Source: Bombyx mori
Taxonomy: Eukaryota > Arthropoda > Insecta > Lepidoptera > Bombycidae
Length of the DNA stretch: 64,000 nucleotides
Assembly (NCBI RefSeq): GCF_030269925.1
Contig: NC_085129.1
Coordinates: 20,141,501-20,205,500, forward strand
Reading direction: 5' to 3'
The position numbers and the translations under genes are program-made. Of this stretch, positions 47,063 to 57,679 are shown one piece after another. Positions within the stretch are counted from its first letter, which is position 1, and each line of letters starts with the position of its first letter. The notes under the pieces are model-generated. The model saw only the letters and a program-made list of their open reading frames with translations. It was not told the DNA's origin and ran no database searches.

Positions 47063-47163
47063 CGGGGGGACGCTCCCACAGGTAGGGGGGCCGCTCCTAT
47101 GGGTGGGGGCTGCTCCCACGGGTGGGGGGGTCGCTCCTATGGGTGGGGGGCCGCACCCACGGA
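47063..47163 (+). repeat. 20-bp G-rich tandem repeat after the Wdr62 stop
   Basis: Five units of the kind ggggggccgctcctatgggt directly behind TAG, in the presumed 3' UTR. Confidence 0.85.
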
Positions 47164-47501
47164 CACCCTTGTAGAGAAACTGACGGTCCCCCACGTCCCC
47201 TCGTCACTCCCGAACACATCTGTACATTAGCGTTACGTTTTTAGTATTAGTATTAATTTGTGTATAATTTTGTAATGTAATTTTAACGATGCAAGACATT
47301 GAAATGCGCGCTTGACCGAAGGAAGCCTTTATTAACTGTAAAAAAAAAAAAACACGTGTGATGTTTTTACATCAGAAAATTCAATTAATAATCCGATAAT
47401 GACGTGTACCGCACAAAATCGCGCATTTTACTGGGTACATTTGGGGCCAAACGAACACTGCCTCCAGACCGTGCGCTGATATAAGGTCAGACACACACTA
47501 T

Positions 47502-47742
47502 TTTTTAATGCTTAGATGGGTGGACGAGCTCACAGCTCATCTGGTGTTAAGTGGTTACTTGAGCCAATAGACATCTACAACGTAAATGCGCCACCCACCT
47601 CGAGATCTAAGTTTTAAGGTCTCAGTATAGTTACAACGGCTGTCCCACCCTTCAAGCCGAAACGCATTACTGCATCACGGCAGAAATAGGCGGGGGGGTG
47701 GAACCCACCCGCGCGGACTTACAAGAGGTCCTACCACCAGTA
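47502..47742 (-). mobile_element. Bm1 SINE, 5' truncated
   Basis: Reversed tail at 47510 to ggtcctaccaccagta, downstream of the Wdr62 stop. Confidence 0.9.
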
Positions 47743-48659
47743 TATTGAGTTTTAAAAGGTTAATTTAAAAAAAATCGTAAGTCGATCGAATTGTTTTTTA
47801 TAGTAGTTGTCATTTAATATCGTTATCTACAAAGTATTGCATCTCCAGCAAACTATAACCTATAACGCGATGAGGGCATTACATATCGGCCCCGGTCGTA
47901 CCGGAGCGCGGTGTCACCGCGTGGGGGCGAAGCACCCGCCGCTATAGGGCTTGATATACAAAGAGAACGTGTGTATGAACTGTTGTATGAACCAGTAGCG
48001 TGCAAACTTTTTCAATTGCGGCTCCTTTAGAAAGAGGAAATCCTTGATCACTCCTCTTGAAGGGAGTGGTGTATTATGAGCTGCTGAACAGAGCAGGAAA
48101 AAATGGCGACCATTAACAGTCTTCCCCCCAACCCCCCGTCCCCCATGTTCGTCAACGCATAGACACGTGTAAAAGAGATCTTAGCGAACAGATACGACGT
48201 TTAACTTCTCAGATCGTGTGATATTAGTAATCGACAAAGACATTTTAAATGTAATTTGTAATTATTATAATTTTTTTAACTAAAAACAAACAACATTTGA
48301 CTTAGCATTCCGTAAAGCGCTAACACCTTATTTACATTCCCGAATAATTGGAAATCGATATTGTAACTTATACATCTAAGCTGGCACGTACCTCTGCTGG
48401 TTTCGATGGCGCCCAGAGGCGACAAGACGTCTCATGCGTGAGGCGTTTCCTTTAATCAATCACTCGAACTCCTCATCGACCTCAAGATGCGGAAGTTTCT
48501 GTTAACCCAACAACCACTTTCGACTAATGCGAAAATTCATATCGGCAAACTCTCTATAACCAAAGACAGGCGCGACTGCCCTACGTCATACATTACCCGT
48601 CCGCCGCCAATGTTCACGCCGCGAGCGCTACCAACGCGTCAATGTACTTTAAAATAAAT

Positions 48660-49066
48660 GTCAATGTTAATATATTGCTAAGCGCTAGGGTTCGGGATAA
48701 ATAAAAATTCTACTGAATCACAAGTTAAAACTATATTCAACACTTAGAACACTTAAAACACTCAACAAACACTTTAAAACTCTCATTTCGCTTGTTCCGA
48801 TTCGCTTCAGGTGATCCGTTCGCTGTTTCGCTTCGAGTAGTTCCGATTACTAACTGACTGCGTGCTATGCCTGCAACGCTTTTATAGCCGATACCACATC
48901 CCTATAATTATTGAGAATATTCCACACATCTCTAGTATTGTGTTTCCGCTATCTGACAATAGATGGCGTTGTACTTCTCGAGCGTTCTAGGTGCTACTAG
49001 ATTCTTCGATATTCGTTCGACTATTCGGCGGTAGATGGCGTTACTCTTACCGGCGTAACAATATTA
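48660..49066. repeat. Dispersed repeat (agatggcgttac family), longest copy
   Basis: gttcgggataaataaaaatt, tttcgcttcgagtagttccg and agatggcgttactcttaccg. Its left part also occurs reversed at about 11848-11935. Confidence 0.72.
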
Positions 49067-49534
49067 AGATGTAGTTAACTTCCAGCGTGCATACCAGCAT
49101 CCCTATCTTAATCTACGATCCTCTTTAATTAACTGTTTACCTAAACTACATATAAATCGCTGTGGTGTTTCTTAATAATGACGTTTATAAAGTGGCTTAT
49201 GTGTAAATTATGTGTAGACACCATTTTTTAATTTTCAACTCAATTATTTTAATGTTCAAAAATATATTTGCCATTTATGTAAAAGACTAATGTTTATTGT
49301 GTAATTAAATATTGTTTTTTTTTTTAATTACAATTTATTATGAGTATTCTTTTCTTTTCTTTTTCTTTTTTCGTTTTCCAAATTCCTTGTCTGTGGTTCC
49401 TTCAATGGCGCGCGTTATGGATATTGGTCTCTTGATTTTTTTTGAATGGAAATTTTGAAATTAGGTTTCAGTTCGCAGCGTATAAAATAAAACTTCCACT
49501 GTTCCAAAATCTTGGCTTTCGTTTTGGATTGGTA

Positions 49535-49614
49535 GGAAGTGCATGGGCGATGGTAATCACTCACTATCAGGTGAGCCGTATGGCTCGTCTGCCTACAAGG
49601 GCAATAAAAAAAAA
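49535..49614 (+). mobile_element. LINE 3' tail, family A, short
   Basis: gcatgggcgatggtaatcac to aagggcaataaaaaaaa. Confidence 0.78.
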
Positions 49615-49744
49615 CTTTAAAATCCTAACGATAAGATTTTTTTCTAAACAAATACGTATTTAGCTCATGTTCTCAGACGACTTCGAAGATGAAGGGTTAA
49701 ATAAGTTGTTGCTTACAATTGTCGCCAAGGCAGTGATAACAACA

Positions 49745-49972
49745 ATATTTATTTATTTTCTTACCTAAGCTGCTAGCCTTGAAAGGTTATGTCAGCGTAA
49801 CCTAACTAGTAGGTGAGCTCACGGGGCTCAAACCTGACGACGTTGCCAACACGAACCATAGCAAGAGCAGTGCTTCGCAGAATCTACCACCGGATCGGAA
49901 ACGCGACCTACTGAGGAGATCCGGCGAGAAACTCAGTGAGCTGTGTCTGTGGGTTAATTGCACTATTACATG
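49745..49972 (-). mobile_element. LINE 3' tail, family B
   Basis: ttgaaaggttatgtcagcgt, agcaagagcagtgcttcgca and ccggcgagaaactcagtgag, reversed. Confidence 0.8.
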
Positions 49973-49975
49973 AAT

Positions 49976-50716
49976 ATATAGGGTGTTACAAAACTACCCG
50001 TAAAGCCGAATTGAGGTTAAATGGGGCCTTATAACGAGTCCATTCACAATATTTAAGAACCGTAGTAACGCTGTATCAAAACAATAAAAAAATATAACTA
50101 TTTTTACTGATGTGCAATCCCTCTTTCAGTAAAATTAAAGAGTAAACAACGCAGAATGTACCTACATTTCTACCTAATTCGCGGAAAGACAAAATTATTA
50201 AAAGACTTCAAATTGATAACTTTTTTTTTCCAACTTGACATTTTTTGAAGCCAGGACTTAAGTATAATGACATCCTTGTATTGAGGTTGCAAACATTTAT
50301 GAATGTAAAATAGAAAAACTTTTAAATGAATGAATGAATGAATGATTTATTTTATTTCAGACAACAACAACAAGTCCACATGTGTACATAGTATCATTGA
50401 AACATACTTAAAATTAACAAAACCAAACAAATAAAAAAGATACATTTATTAAAAATAATTATCAGTTCAATACATTTCAAATATTCCATTCAACTGATAC
50501 TTACTTCGAACCAACCATTATTATTATTATTATTATTTAGTCCGCAAGTGAAAATAAAATTAAAGTAGACAATTATTAGGTAAAATAGGTACGAATGCCT
50601 TTCTCTTAAATTATCTGGTTCCTTGACATGACAGCTTACTAGAGATGACAAAAAATTTAGGCTTTTATAATTAATTATATTTTTTACGGGGTATTTTGTA
50701 ACACGTTGTATATCTT
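49976..50716. mobile_element. Non-autonomous DNA transposon with about 30-base TIRs
   Basis: Left tatatagggtgttacaaaac, right the inverse of tatacaacgtgttacaaaat; no coding sequence between. The exact borders are uncertain. Confidence 0.55.
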
Positions 50717-51041
50717 ATATAATAAGGGTTAAAACACGTTTTTATTCTTGCATTTACTTGCACGATTGACGGCCATTTTGATTAGTTTGAACAGTGTAGC
50801 AGCCGATAGTTAAATAGAGCGGGAAATATTTTAATATTGCTCATTTACGTGTGTGTACTTTGACGAAACGGATTTTTTGTATAAAATTAAACTAAAGGAA
50901 TATGAAAGATGTGTTTTATTTCATAAAGAATAAGTGAAATCTGTTGTATCCCATAGAAACTTGTACGCAAGTAATGATAAAATAACAAAAAAATATGTTT
51001 TCGTTATTTCAATTGGGTACGTTAAAATATTGATGTTTTAT

Positions 51042-51268
51042 TACCTTTGGTAGAGCGTCTTGTGAGCCATCATGAGCAGTTACCATCACCCTGCCGTGAA
51101 GCAGTAATGCGTTTCGGTTTGAAGGGCGGGGCAGCCGTTGTACTGTAAAAACTGAGACTCAAAACTCATGTCTCGGCGTGTGAGGCGACATTTACTTTGC
51201 TAATGTCTACGGGCTAAATTTAACACCAGGTGGGCTCTGATGTCGTCCACCCAACTAAACCATAAAAT
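51042..51268 (+). mobile_element. Bm1 SINE, diverged
   Basis: Body recognisable from gccgtgaagcagtaatgcgt to aaaccataaaataa; the 5' part is altered. Confidence 0.78.
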
Positions 51269-51534
51269 AATGTATAATTAAAGCGACTGTTTGTTGGTAT
51301 GTTTGGGCCTTCTTAAACCATTAACCGATTGTGACAAAACTTTCTAGAGCTAGTAATAAAAATAATTAATAAAACAAAAAACACTTAGATATATATAAAA
51401 AATATACATTATTTACAAAAAAAATAATTAAATTAATACGAATTATTTATCTCTGACGTTACGTGTTTGATTGCGAATCCTGTGCCTAATTTATAACTAT
51501 GAAACTATGGAGGGTAGAGGATTTTTTTCCTACA

Positions 51535-51755
51535 TATTCTGATAGCTTTGACAGGGCTATTTCAGCTTCGCCTTAGCGTGTGGCTGAGCTCTCGGGGCTC
51601 AAACCGGGAATGTCGCTAAGACTGATCCTAGCTAGAGCAGTGCTTCGCTTCGAGAAGATCCGGCGAGAAACTCAGTAGGCTGTCTGTGGGTTAATTTACT
51701 AGTCGAGCCTTTCGTCGCTAGCGACGGGTTCGACGAGGACGGTGACCGCACGACA
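51535..51755 (-). mobile_element. LINE 3' tail, family B
   Basis: agctagagcagtgcttcgct and ccggcgagaaactcagtagg; a piece of the middle is deleted. Confidence 0.77.
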
Positions 51756-51889
51756 CTTTTTTATACACTAAGATGGTGCTCCTTCTATCTATCCTCCATA
51801 TATAAAACGCTAAATTATTGTCTATGAGCTCGATACTGGCAACAATGGCGACGGAAGAGGTCGATGGCCATGCTTAAAAAAAAGAATAC

Positions 51890-52205
51890 GAAAACTGTTA
51901 CGACTGCTCTGGGGTAGACCGGTATTATAAAAGAGTGGACTAGTAATTGGTAAATGTATAAAAAGAGTAAAACAAGTAAGTGTCGCGAGCGGCGCCGCGC
52001 GTCCTTCGATGTCCGTGCATCAACAGAGGAGGACAGCCGCGCGGGGTCGCAGATTTACGCCGGCTTCGACACTTCGTGCAGCAACGCCGCCCGCGATACT
52101 TACTTGTTTTACTCTTTTTATAAATTTACCAATTATTGCAGTCCAGTCTTTTATAATACCGGTCTACCCCAGAGCAGTCGTAACAAAAACATTTCGTTTT
52201 ATCAA
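51890..52205. mobile_element. Fold-back element with GC-rich loop
   Basis: Left arm 51897-51995 (ctgctctggggtagaccggt to aacaagtaagtgtcgcgagc) and its inverse at 52084-52190, with about nine of ten bases matching; loop about 90 bases, GC-rich. Confidence 0.78.
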
Positions 52206-52339
52206 CGGGGTTCGTCGTCACAATCGCTTGAAACACTAAATTTATACGAAGCCTTCTTAATGAGTCCGGTCTTGATCAGAAAGTCTAAGATCGGTCGACG
52301 TATTCTCTCTCGGTGAGATGTAGACCTGATTCCTGTAAA

Positions 52340-52860
52340 GTAAAACTGTAATCAGAAATGAGGAGGACATCCATAGAAGCCAAGTTGCTGACATAGCCCG
52401 TAGGATTATACAAGCTGAAGCGGCAGTGCGCGAACCAAAGTTGCTGACATACTTTTGTTGTAACTGTGCTGAGACTTAGAACTTATATCTCGAGGTGGGT
52501 GGCGCATTTACGTCGTAGATGTCTATGGGCTCCAGTAACCACCTAACACCAGGTGGACTGTGGGCTCGATGACCCGTCTAAGCAATAATAAAAAAAAACA
52601 TAGCCCGTAGGATTAGCTGAAGTGGCAGTGGGCAGGTCACATAGCGTGAAGATCGGACTGCAGATGGGGCAGAAAGATCCTCGAGTGGATACCACGTACT
52701 GGCAAGCGCAGTGTGGGACGGCTACCAACCAGATGGACCGAAGGCCTAGTGAAAATCGCTGGGTCACGCTGGATCCAGGTGACAATGGAACGGCCGCACT
52801 GGACTGGGGAGGCTTATTCAAGTTCTGCAGTGTACAGTGGACAAGCTAAGATGAAGATGA
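52340..52860 (+). mobile_element. LINE ORF tail interrupted by Bm1
   Basis: Coding traces on the right: LKWQWAGHIA, GRKILEWIPRTGKRSVGRPP and TRWTEGLVKIAGSRW, the C-terminus of a non-LTR ORF; the left copy of the same segment precedes the Bm1 at 52453-52600. Confidence 0.8.
52453..52600 (+). mobile_element. Bm1 SINE, 3' part, inside a LINE tail
   Basis: From ttgttgtaactgtgctgaga to aagcaataataaaaaaaa. The LINE words acatagcccgtaggatta occur on both sides of it. Confidence 0.85.
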
Positions 52861-52906
52861 TGAAAACTATAATATTAATGAGTTCGTAGGTACGCCTTCA
52901 CGGTGT

Positions 52907-53040
52907 TTCCCGAGCGCTCTGACATGTCCTTCTTCAAACGAGGCTTGTTGAGAGTACTTAAGGCAGCGGCTTGGCTCAGCCCGTGGCATTGCTGACGTCT
53001 ATGGGCGACGGTAACCAATCACCACAAGGTGGGCCGTAAA
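52907..53040 (+). mobile_element. LINE 3' tail, family A
   Basis: tttcccgagcgctctgacat to caaggtgggccgtaa; same junction words as at 3969. Confidence 0.8.
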
Positions 53041-53073
53041 AAGATAGCATTCATTCACTTGTGGGTATTGAAC

Positions 53074-53201
53074 TTTTTTTTCCTTTTTTTTTAGTGCCCT
53101 TGTTTAGGCAGACGAGCATACGGCCCACCTGATGGTGAGTGGTTACCGTCGCCCATGGACTTCAGCAATCCCAGGGGCAGAGCCAAGCCGCTGCCTACCA
53201 C
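53074..53201 (-). mobile_element. LINE 3' tail, family A
   Basis: T-runs, then reversed tail gcagacgagcatacggccca to aagccgctgcctacca. It faces the copy at 52907. Confidence 0.82.
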
Positions 53202-53207
53202 TTTCCT

Positions 53208-53392
53208 ATCTAAGTTGATAGCCTTAAGAGGCTATATCAGCGTAACCCTAGCGTGTAGGTGAGCTCTCGGGGCTCAGACCAGGAGTCGCTAACACTAGTC
53301 CTAACAAGAGCAGCGCTTCGCTTAATCTACCACCGGATCGGAAACGCGACCCACTGAGCAGATCCGGTGAGAAACTCAATGAGATTGAACAG
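53208..53392 (-). mobile_element. LINE 3' tail, family B
   Basis: agcaagagcagcgcttcgct-type words and ggatcggaaacgcgacccac, reversed. It adjoins exon 3 of the small secreted-type gene. Confidence 0.8.
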
Positions 53393-53439
53393 TGCCATTA
53401 ACACTAAGCATTGGAAATGGTACAAAATGCGGAACTCAC

Positions 53440-53550
53440 TGGAGACGGCTCGTAGCGGCTTCGTGATCAGCTGGGGGCCGAATTCGTATATAACTTGGAG
53501 ATCAGCGTGGTTTCCGAAACGAAAACCGAATCCGAACCGATGGTCGCTGA
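53440..53550 (-). CDS. Small secreted-type gene, exon 3
   Basis: Acceptor ttgttcacag reads into 53550; donor gtgagt starts at 53439. Encodes SDHRFGFGFRFGNHADLQVI and YEFGPQLITKPLRAVS. Phase 1 to 1. The sequence is not part of any repeat copied elsewhere in the window. Confidence 0.6.
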
Positions 53551-54680
53551 CTGTGAACAATCCTACTATTACTAGTGGTCCTAGTACTACGGGTGGTCGA
53601 ATTTTTTTTTACTGCTTACATGGGTGGACGAGCTCACAGCCCATCTGGTGTTAAGTGGTTACTGGAGTCCATAGACATCTACAACGTAAATGCGCCACCC
53701 ACCTTGAGATATAAGTTCTAAAATCTCAAGTATAGTTACAACGGCTGCTCCACCCTTCAAACCGAAACGCATTACTGCTTCACGGCAGAAATAGGCAGGG
53801 TGGTGGTACCTACCCGCACGGACTCACAAGAGGTTCTACCACCAGTAATTACGCAAATTATAATCCTATCAAATCCTTGGAGGCTTAAGGGACTATTATT
53901 TCACATGAACGGGTAATAGAATGCACGGGACTCGACTTGTGAGGACTTGCTAATACTAGCTCTACCAAGAGCAGTACTTCGCTGGATCTACCACCGGTGT
54001 GCTTAAGACGAATTTTTTAACGTTCTCTACAATAAAACAAAATTTTAGCCGAAATCGGATGTTGCCACCAAAGCAATCAGGCTTAATTACCTGGAATGCT
54101 TGGCCACTGAAAGTTTTTATTTTTTTGTTTAAGTAGCATAAGCCATGCTAATGATTTTAGTTGCAGAACTTACCTTTACGGATGGGAGGGAAGAAGCCGT
54201 AAATGGCGGCGAAAGCGGTCGGTACGTCTTCAGGTATGACCGGCACGCAATACACGCTCGCACCTGATCGAAAAAGAAGACGAAATTTTACCAAAAAAGA
54301 GAAACGACGTCTTGTGAGTCCGCGCGGGTAGGTACCACCGCCCTGCCTATTTCTGCCGTGAAACTCGTGTCTCAAGATAGGTGGCGGCATTTACTTTGTA
54401 GATGTCTATGGGCTTCGGTAACCACTTAACATCAAGTGAGCCGTGAACTCGTCCACACACTAATGCAACGAAAAAAAAATGTTACCATCACCCTGTTGTA
54501 ACTATACTGAGACCTTAGGACTCATATCTCAAGGCGGGTGGCGGAATTTACGTTCCGGTAACCATTTAACATCAGGCGGGCCGTGGGCTCGTCCAACCGT
54601 CTAAGCAATAAATAAATAAAACATGTATGTACTTATTATTACTTACCGCATAAGATTAATCCGAAAATTTTCCACAGCAT
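53440..54680 (-). CDS. Unrecognised secreted-type small gene, three exons, 3' incomplete
   Basis: Three short minus-strand segments join in phase: 54680-54647 (34 bases), 54263-54174 (90 bases) and 53550-53440 (111 bases), each with good GT-AG borders (donors gtaagt, gtaagt and gtgagt). The spliced reading starts MLWKIFGLILCGASVYC, a clear signal peptide, then VPVIPEDVPTAFAAIYGFFP, PIRK and HRFGFGFRFGNHADLQVIYE. The mature part has alternating Phe/Gly and no obvious domain; I do not recognise the family. About 78 residues are placed. Either a further exon lies below 53440, or the third exon runs on to a stop at 53327 inside a retrotransposon tail. Bm1 copies sit in both introns. Without transcripts the model rests on the matching phases, splice sites and signal peptide. 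Confidence 0.62.
53599..53864 (-). mobile_element. Bm1 SINE, 5' truncated
   Basis: T-run, reversed tail and body up to taccaccagtaattacgcaa. In the intron between exons 2 and 3 of the small secreted-type gene. Confidence 0.9.
53898..54000 (-). mobile_element. LINE tail fragment, family B
   Basis: taccaagagcagtacttcgc and tggatctaccaccgg only. Confidence 0.6.
54174..54263 (-). CDS. Small secreted-type gene, exon 2
   Basis: Acceptor cgatcag reads into 54263; donor gtaagt starts at 54173. Encodes GASVYCVPVIPEDVPTAFAA then IYGFFPPIRK. Phase 1 to 1. Confidence 0.62.
54304..54480 (+). mobile_element. Bm1 SINE with internal deletion
   Basis: From cgtcttgtgagtccgcgcgg to taatgcaacgaaaaaaaa. A second partial copy follows at once. 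Confidence 0.85.
54481..54622 (+). mobile_element. Bm1 SINE, 3' part
   Basis: From ttgtaactatactgagacct to aagcaataaataaataaa. Together with the previous copy it forms a tandem pair in the first intron of the small secreted-type gene. Confidence 0.87.
54647..54680 (-). CDS. Small secreted-type gene, exon 1 (signal peptide)
   Basis: ATG at 54680-54678, then MLWKIFGLILC and one extra base; donor gtaagt starts at 54646. The hydrophobic core and the short length are typical for first exons of insect secreted proteins. Confidence 0.6.
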
Positions 54681-55792
54681 TGCACTTTTGTATTCAGGAA
54701 TTATTTTCAGAGAGACTGTAAAAGCAATTGGTTCGTAGTTAAACGAATCGATGATGATGATGAAATAAATTGGTGATTTGTAAAATGGTGGTTATTTACT
54801 GAGACTTCGGGGTTTTTTTATTACCCTTATAGGTAGAGAAGCATACGGTCCACATGACTGTGAGTGGTTTCTTTACATTTATCATACCTTACATTATACA
54901 TAGTTCATTACAAAATATACACAAAACTTGAAAAAACTAGCTTGACCCGATTCACTTTGGCTTTGAGGTGAATCAGGCTACGTATGAGTTTTTCGACAGG
55001 GACGTATGAGTTTACGTATGAGTTATTCGGGGACAATAGAGTTTTTCGACAGGGCTGGCACTATTTAGTTCTTAGGTTAGTAGGTAACTTTAGGTAATTA
55101 ACTTTTTAATACGGTTTATGAGTTACAAAACTTTGATGAATAAATTAAACTATTTACTAGCAAAATAGGTACTGGCAAAATAGGTACTCATTAGCAATTG
55201 GAGGTATTCATTTGTATGTTAAGTTTCAATCCTCTATTAACGCCGTCTGTTGACGCTTCGTGACAATATGCGTGGCTCAAGAAAAAAAAATGGCGATAAA
55301 AACTAAATTACGCACTAAGCCGGCCGGTCTCAAAAACGAAAATCAGCCAAATTGTTCATGAATTTTCACAGAAAGTTGTCGAGAGTACAAAACATCAAAT
55401 AGTTTCAAAGTGGGTTAACCAACTTATCTGTTTTCTTGAACCAATAACAATGAACACATAACAAATTATTTAAATATTATTGCACACTTTTAATTAAGTA
55501 CTATGTTCAATCCAAGAGGTAACTATTGACTGAGGTTATTTATCATGAAAACAATAGGCGAATATATCGATAGTCAGTTTTATTGTTTTTAATTTTTCCC
55601 ACAGGTGTACTAAGTATGTGTTGAAACAAAAATTCTCACAATTCTGTAAAGGTTTGTATAGGGCTTGTGTAGTATCAAACTACCGATCAACTGGCCGTTT
55701 TTTACAAGTTATAGTTTAGGTATCTATGACTTATTTAACAGAATTACAGAAATTTTACGTTTTAATCGTTTTTTATGTTCATACTCTATACT

Positions 55793-55915
55793 AATATATA
55801 AATCTACAGTGGTTTTTATGGATGTTCCGTTATAACTACTGAACCATACATCCGATTGACTTGAAACTTGGTATCCATGTAGAAAATAGTACATGTACTT
55901 AATGTATAGCCCCCC
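55793..55915 (-). repeat. Dispersed repeat (reverse of 30050-30172)
   Basis: atactaatatataaatctac, ggatgttccgttataactac and tccgattgacttgaaacttg. Confidence 0.75.
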
Positions 55916-56237
55916 CCACTCACAAAAAAAATTGTAACTGTTTTTTAATTTTTAAATAAACTACTACTAATTGAATAAGAACTTTCTGATGAACTCATCT
56001 TTGTTTAATACTTCACTATAAAATTTTATTGCCTTTTGTTTATTTCACTTTTACACTAAACTCGATTATTCTTACCTTCATGTTTTAAGAAAAGTTACAG
56101 TAAATACCATGTTAATACAAATAAATTAATAATGTTGTTGAAGTAAACAAATATTTATTTAAATAAACATAATACAAAAGGCTTTAATAACAATACTTTA
56201 CATACTTTTCTTTGCATATTTTATAATATGTCGTAAG

Positions 56238-56254
56238 TTAGGTTAGGTTAGGTT
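56238..56254 (+). repeat. (TTAGG)3, insect telomere-type motif
   Basis: ttaggttaggttaggtt, three exact units. Confidence 0.85.
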
Positions 56255-56499
56255 GTAGTAGCGCGCAAGCGCATGCGCACCACATTACTAGCACTTGCGA
56301 TTTCGTATTTTGTATGCCATGCCTACATTTACCAAAACGACATGGTCATTGTGAATTCAATGTACATTTCCCTTCTTTGAAATTGTAAATGTTAGTTGAA
56401 TGCACATTACCCAAACGAGGAGGCAAATGTGCACATTACCGGAAAATGTGTTCATTTGCCGCAATATCTACTTTTACCGTAACATATACAAGTTTCAAA

Positions 56500-56875
56500 C
56501 AACAACTCTAAGCATTCCCGATACTGAGGACCGAATGGTAAACAGTCGACGTCGCCCAAAGCACGTCATTTCGGATCCTCCCGATCTACAAACGGTGCTT
56601 TTAGGTACCTCAAGCACCGGTCATCGTGCTCGCCGAACTCGTCGCTTGCGACAAAGGGCTCGACGAGTAAATTAACCCTCAGACACAGCCCACTGAGTTT
56701 CTCGCCGGATCTTCTCAGTGGGTCGGATTTCCGATGCGGTGGTAGATTCAGCGAAGCACTGCTCTTACTAGGGCTAGTGCTAGCAGCGTCATCAGGTTTG
56801 ACCCCTGTTAGCTCACCTAATCGCTCGGTTAAGCTGGTATAGCCTCTCAAGGCTACCAGCTAAGGTAGGAAAAAA
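56500..56875 (+). mobile_element. LINE 3' end, family B, with ORF stop and tail
   Basis: Encodes VNSRRRPKHVISDPPDLQTV, LLGTSSTGHRARRTRRLRQR and ARRVN with a stop at about 56673, followed by the family B tail (ctcgccggatcttctcagtg to taaggtaggaaaaaaa). This copy links the tail to its ORF. Confidence 0.84.
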
Positions 56876-57309
56876 ATGCTGCTTGAATTGAACCCGACCC
56901 ATTAAATTAACTATTAGACGCCTGCTACTCTGGCACTAGGAGTAATCTTAGGGATACTGGTATATTTGTATATTCGTCGAATTCGCCCAAGACTTCCATG
57001 GGAGTAGATGCCTTCGCGAAGCCACTGCCCTTGAGCTGTTAAGTCTCCTTTGGACGCGCTCGGGCAGCTGTTAGCAAATCCCACTCTTCTCTGAGCCCAC
57101 GCTCACCCACTTGCCCTGGAGAAACTTGGAAGGCATACGGATCATCAGTAATGAGACCTTCAAAAAAAATTTCATATGACAGTCTTTATTGAGCTAGTGA
57201 GATATTTTACTCACTCGGTCGAAGATCCTTCCTTTGTCAATATTTCTGAACAAATTAACTAATAATCAAAGTTATAATATTAGTAAGAAATATGCTCTCG
57301 GTAAAAAAT

Positions 57310-57373
57310 GGCATACAAATTTGAGTTAACTTCTACGCTATCGAGAACGTTAAAAAACTCGCACTAAGCACAC
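57310..57373. mobile_element. Half hairpin MITE (tagtgcgag family)
   Basis: Right arm only, ending ctcgcactaagcaca. Confidence 0.75.
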
Positions 57374-57519
57374 TGATTCTCAAACTCGTCCGGAAGTATG
57401 TCAGTGCCGGTGCGTTAGTCCCTGATCCGACTCACGCAGACCAAACTTTTAAGAAGCCGCGTAAAACGAGTAATTAATTTCGACTCTGAAATCTGATACA
57501 CAACACTAAATAGGGTTGT

Positions 57520-57630
57520 AGTCAGCGGCTTGGCTTTGCCCCTGGCATTGTTGCTGTCTATGAGCGACGGTTACTCGCTCACCATCAGGTGGGCCGTATA
57601 TTCGTCTGCCTACAAGGGCAATAAAAAACA
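57520..57630 (+). mobile_element. LINE 3' tail, family A
   Basis: agcggcttggctttgcccct to aagggcaataaaaaac. Confidence 0.82.
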
Positions 57631-57679
57631 AGAAAAAAATACTAAATTAGAAAAATCAGGGAGCACAGCAGCAAGGTAG

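Noticed and set aside
54174..54263. Exon of the fatty acyl-CoA reductase
   Set aside because: The protein does not fit the reductase C-terminus, which is complete with the exon at 62989-62871; the phases fit the small secreted-type gene instead.
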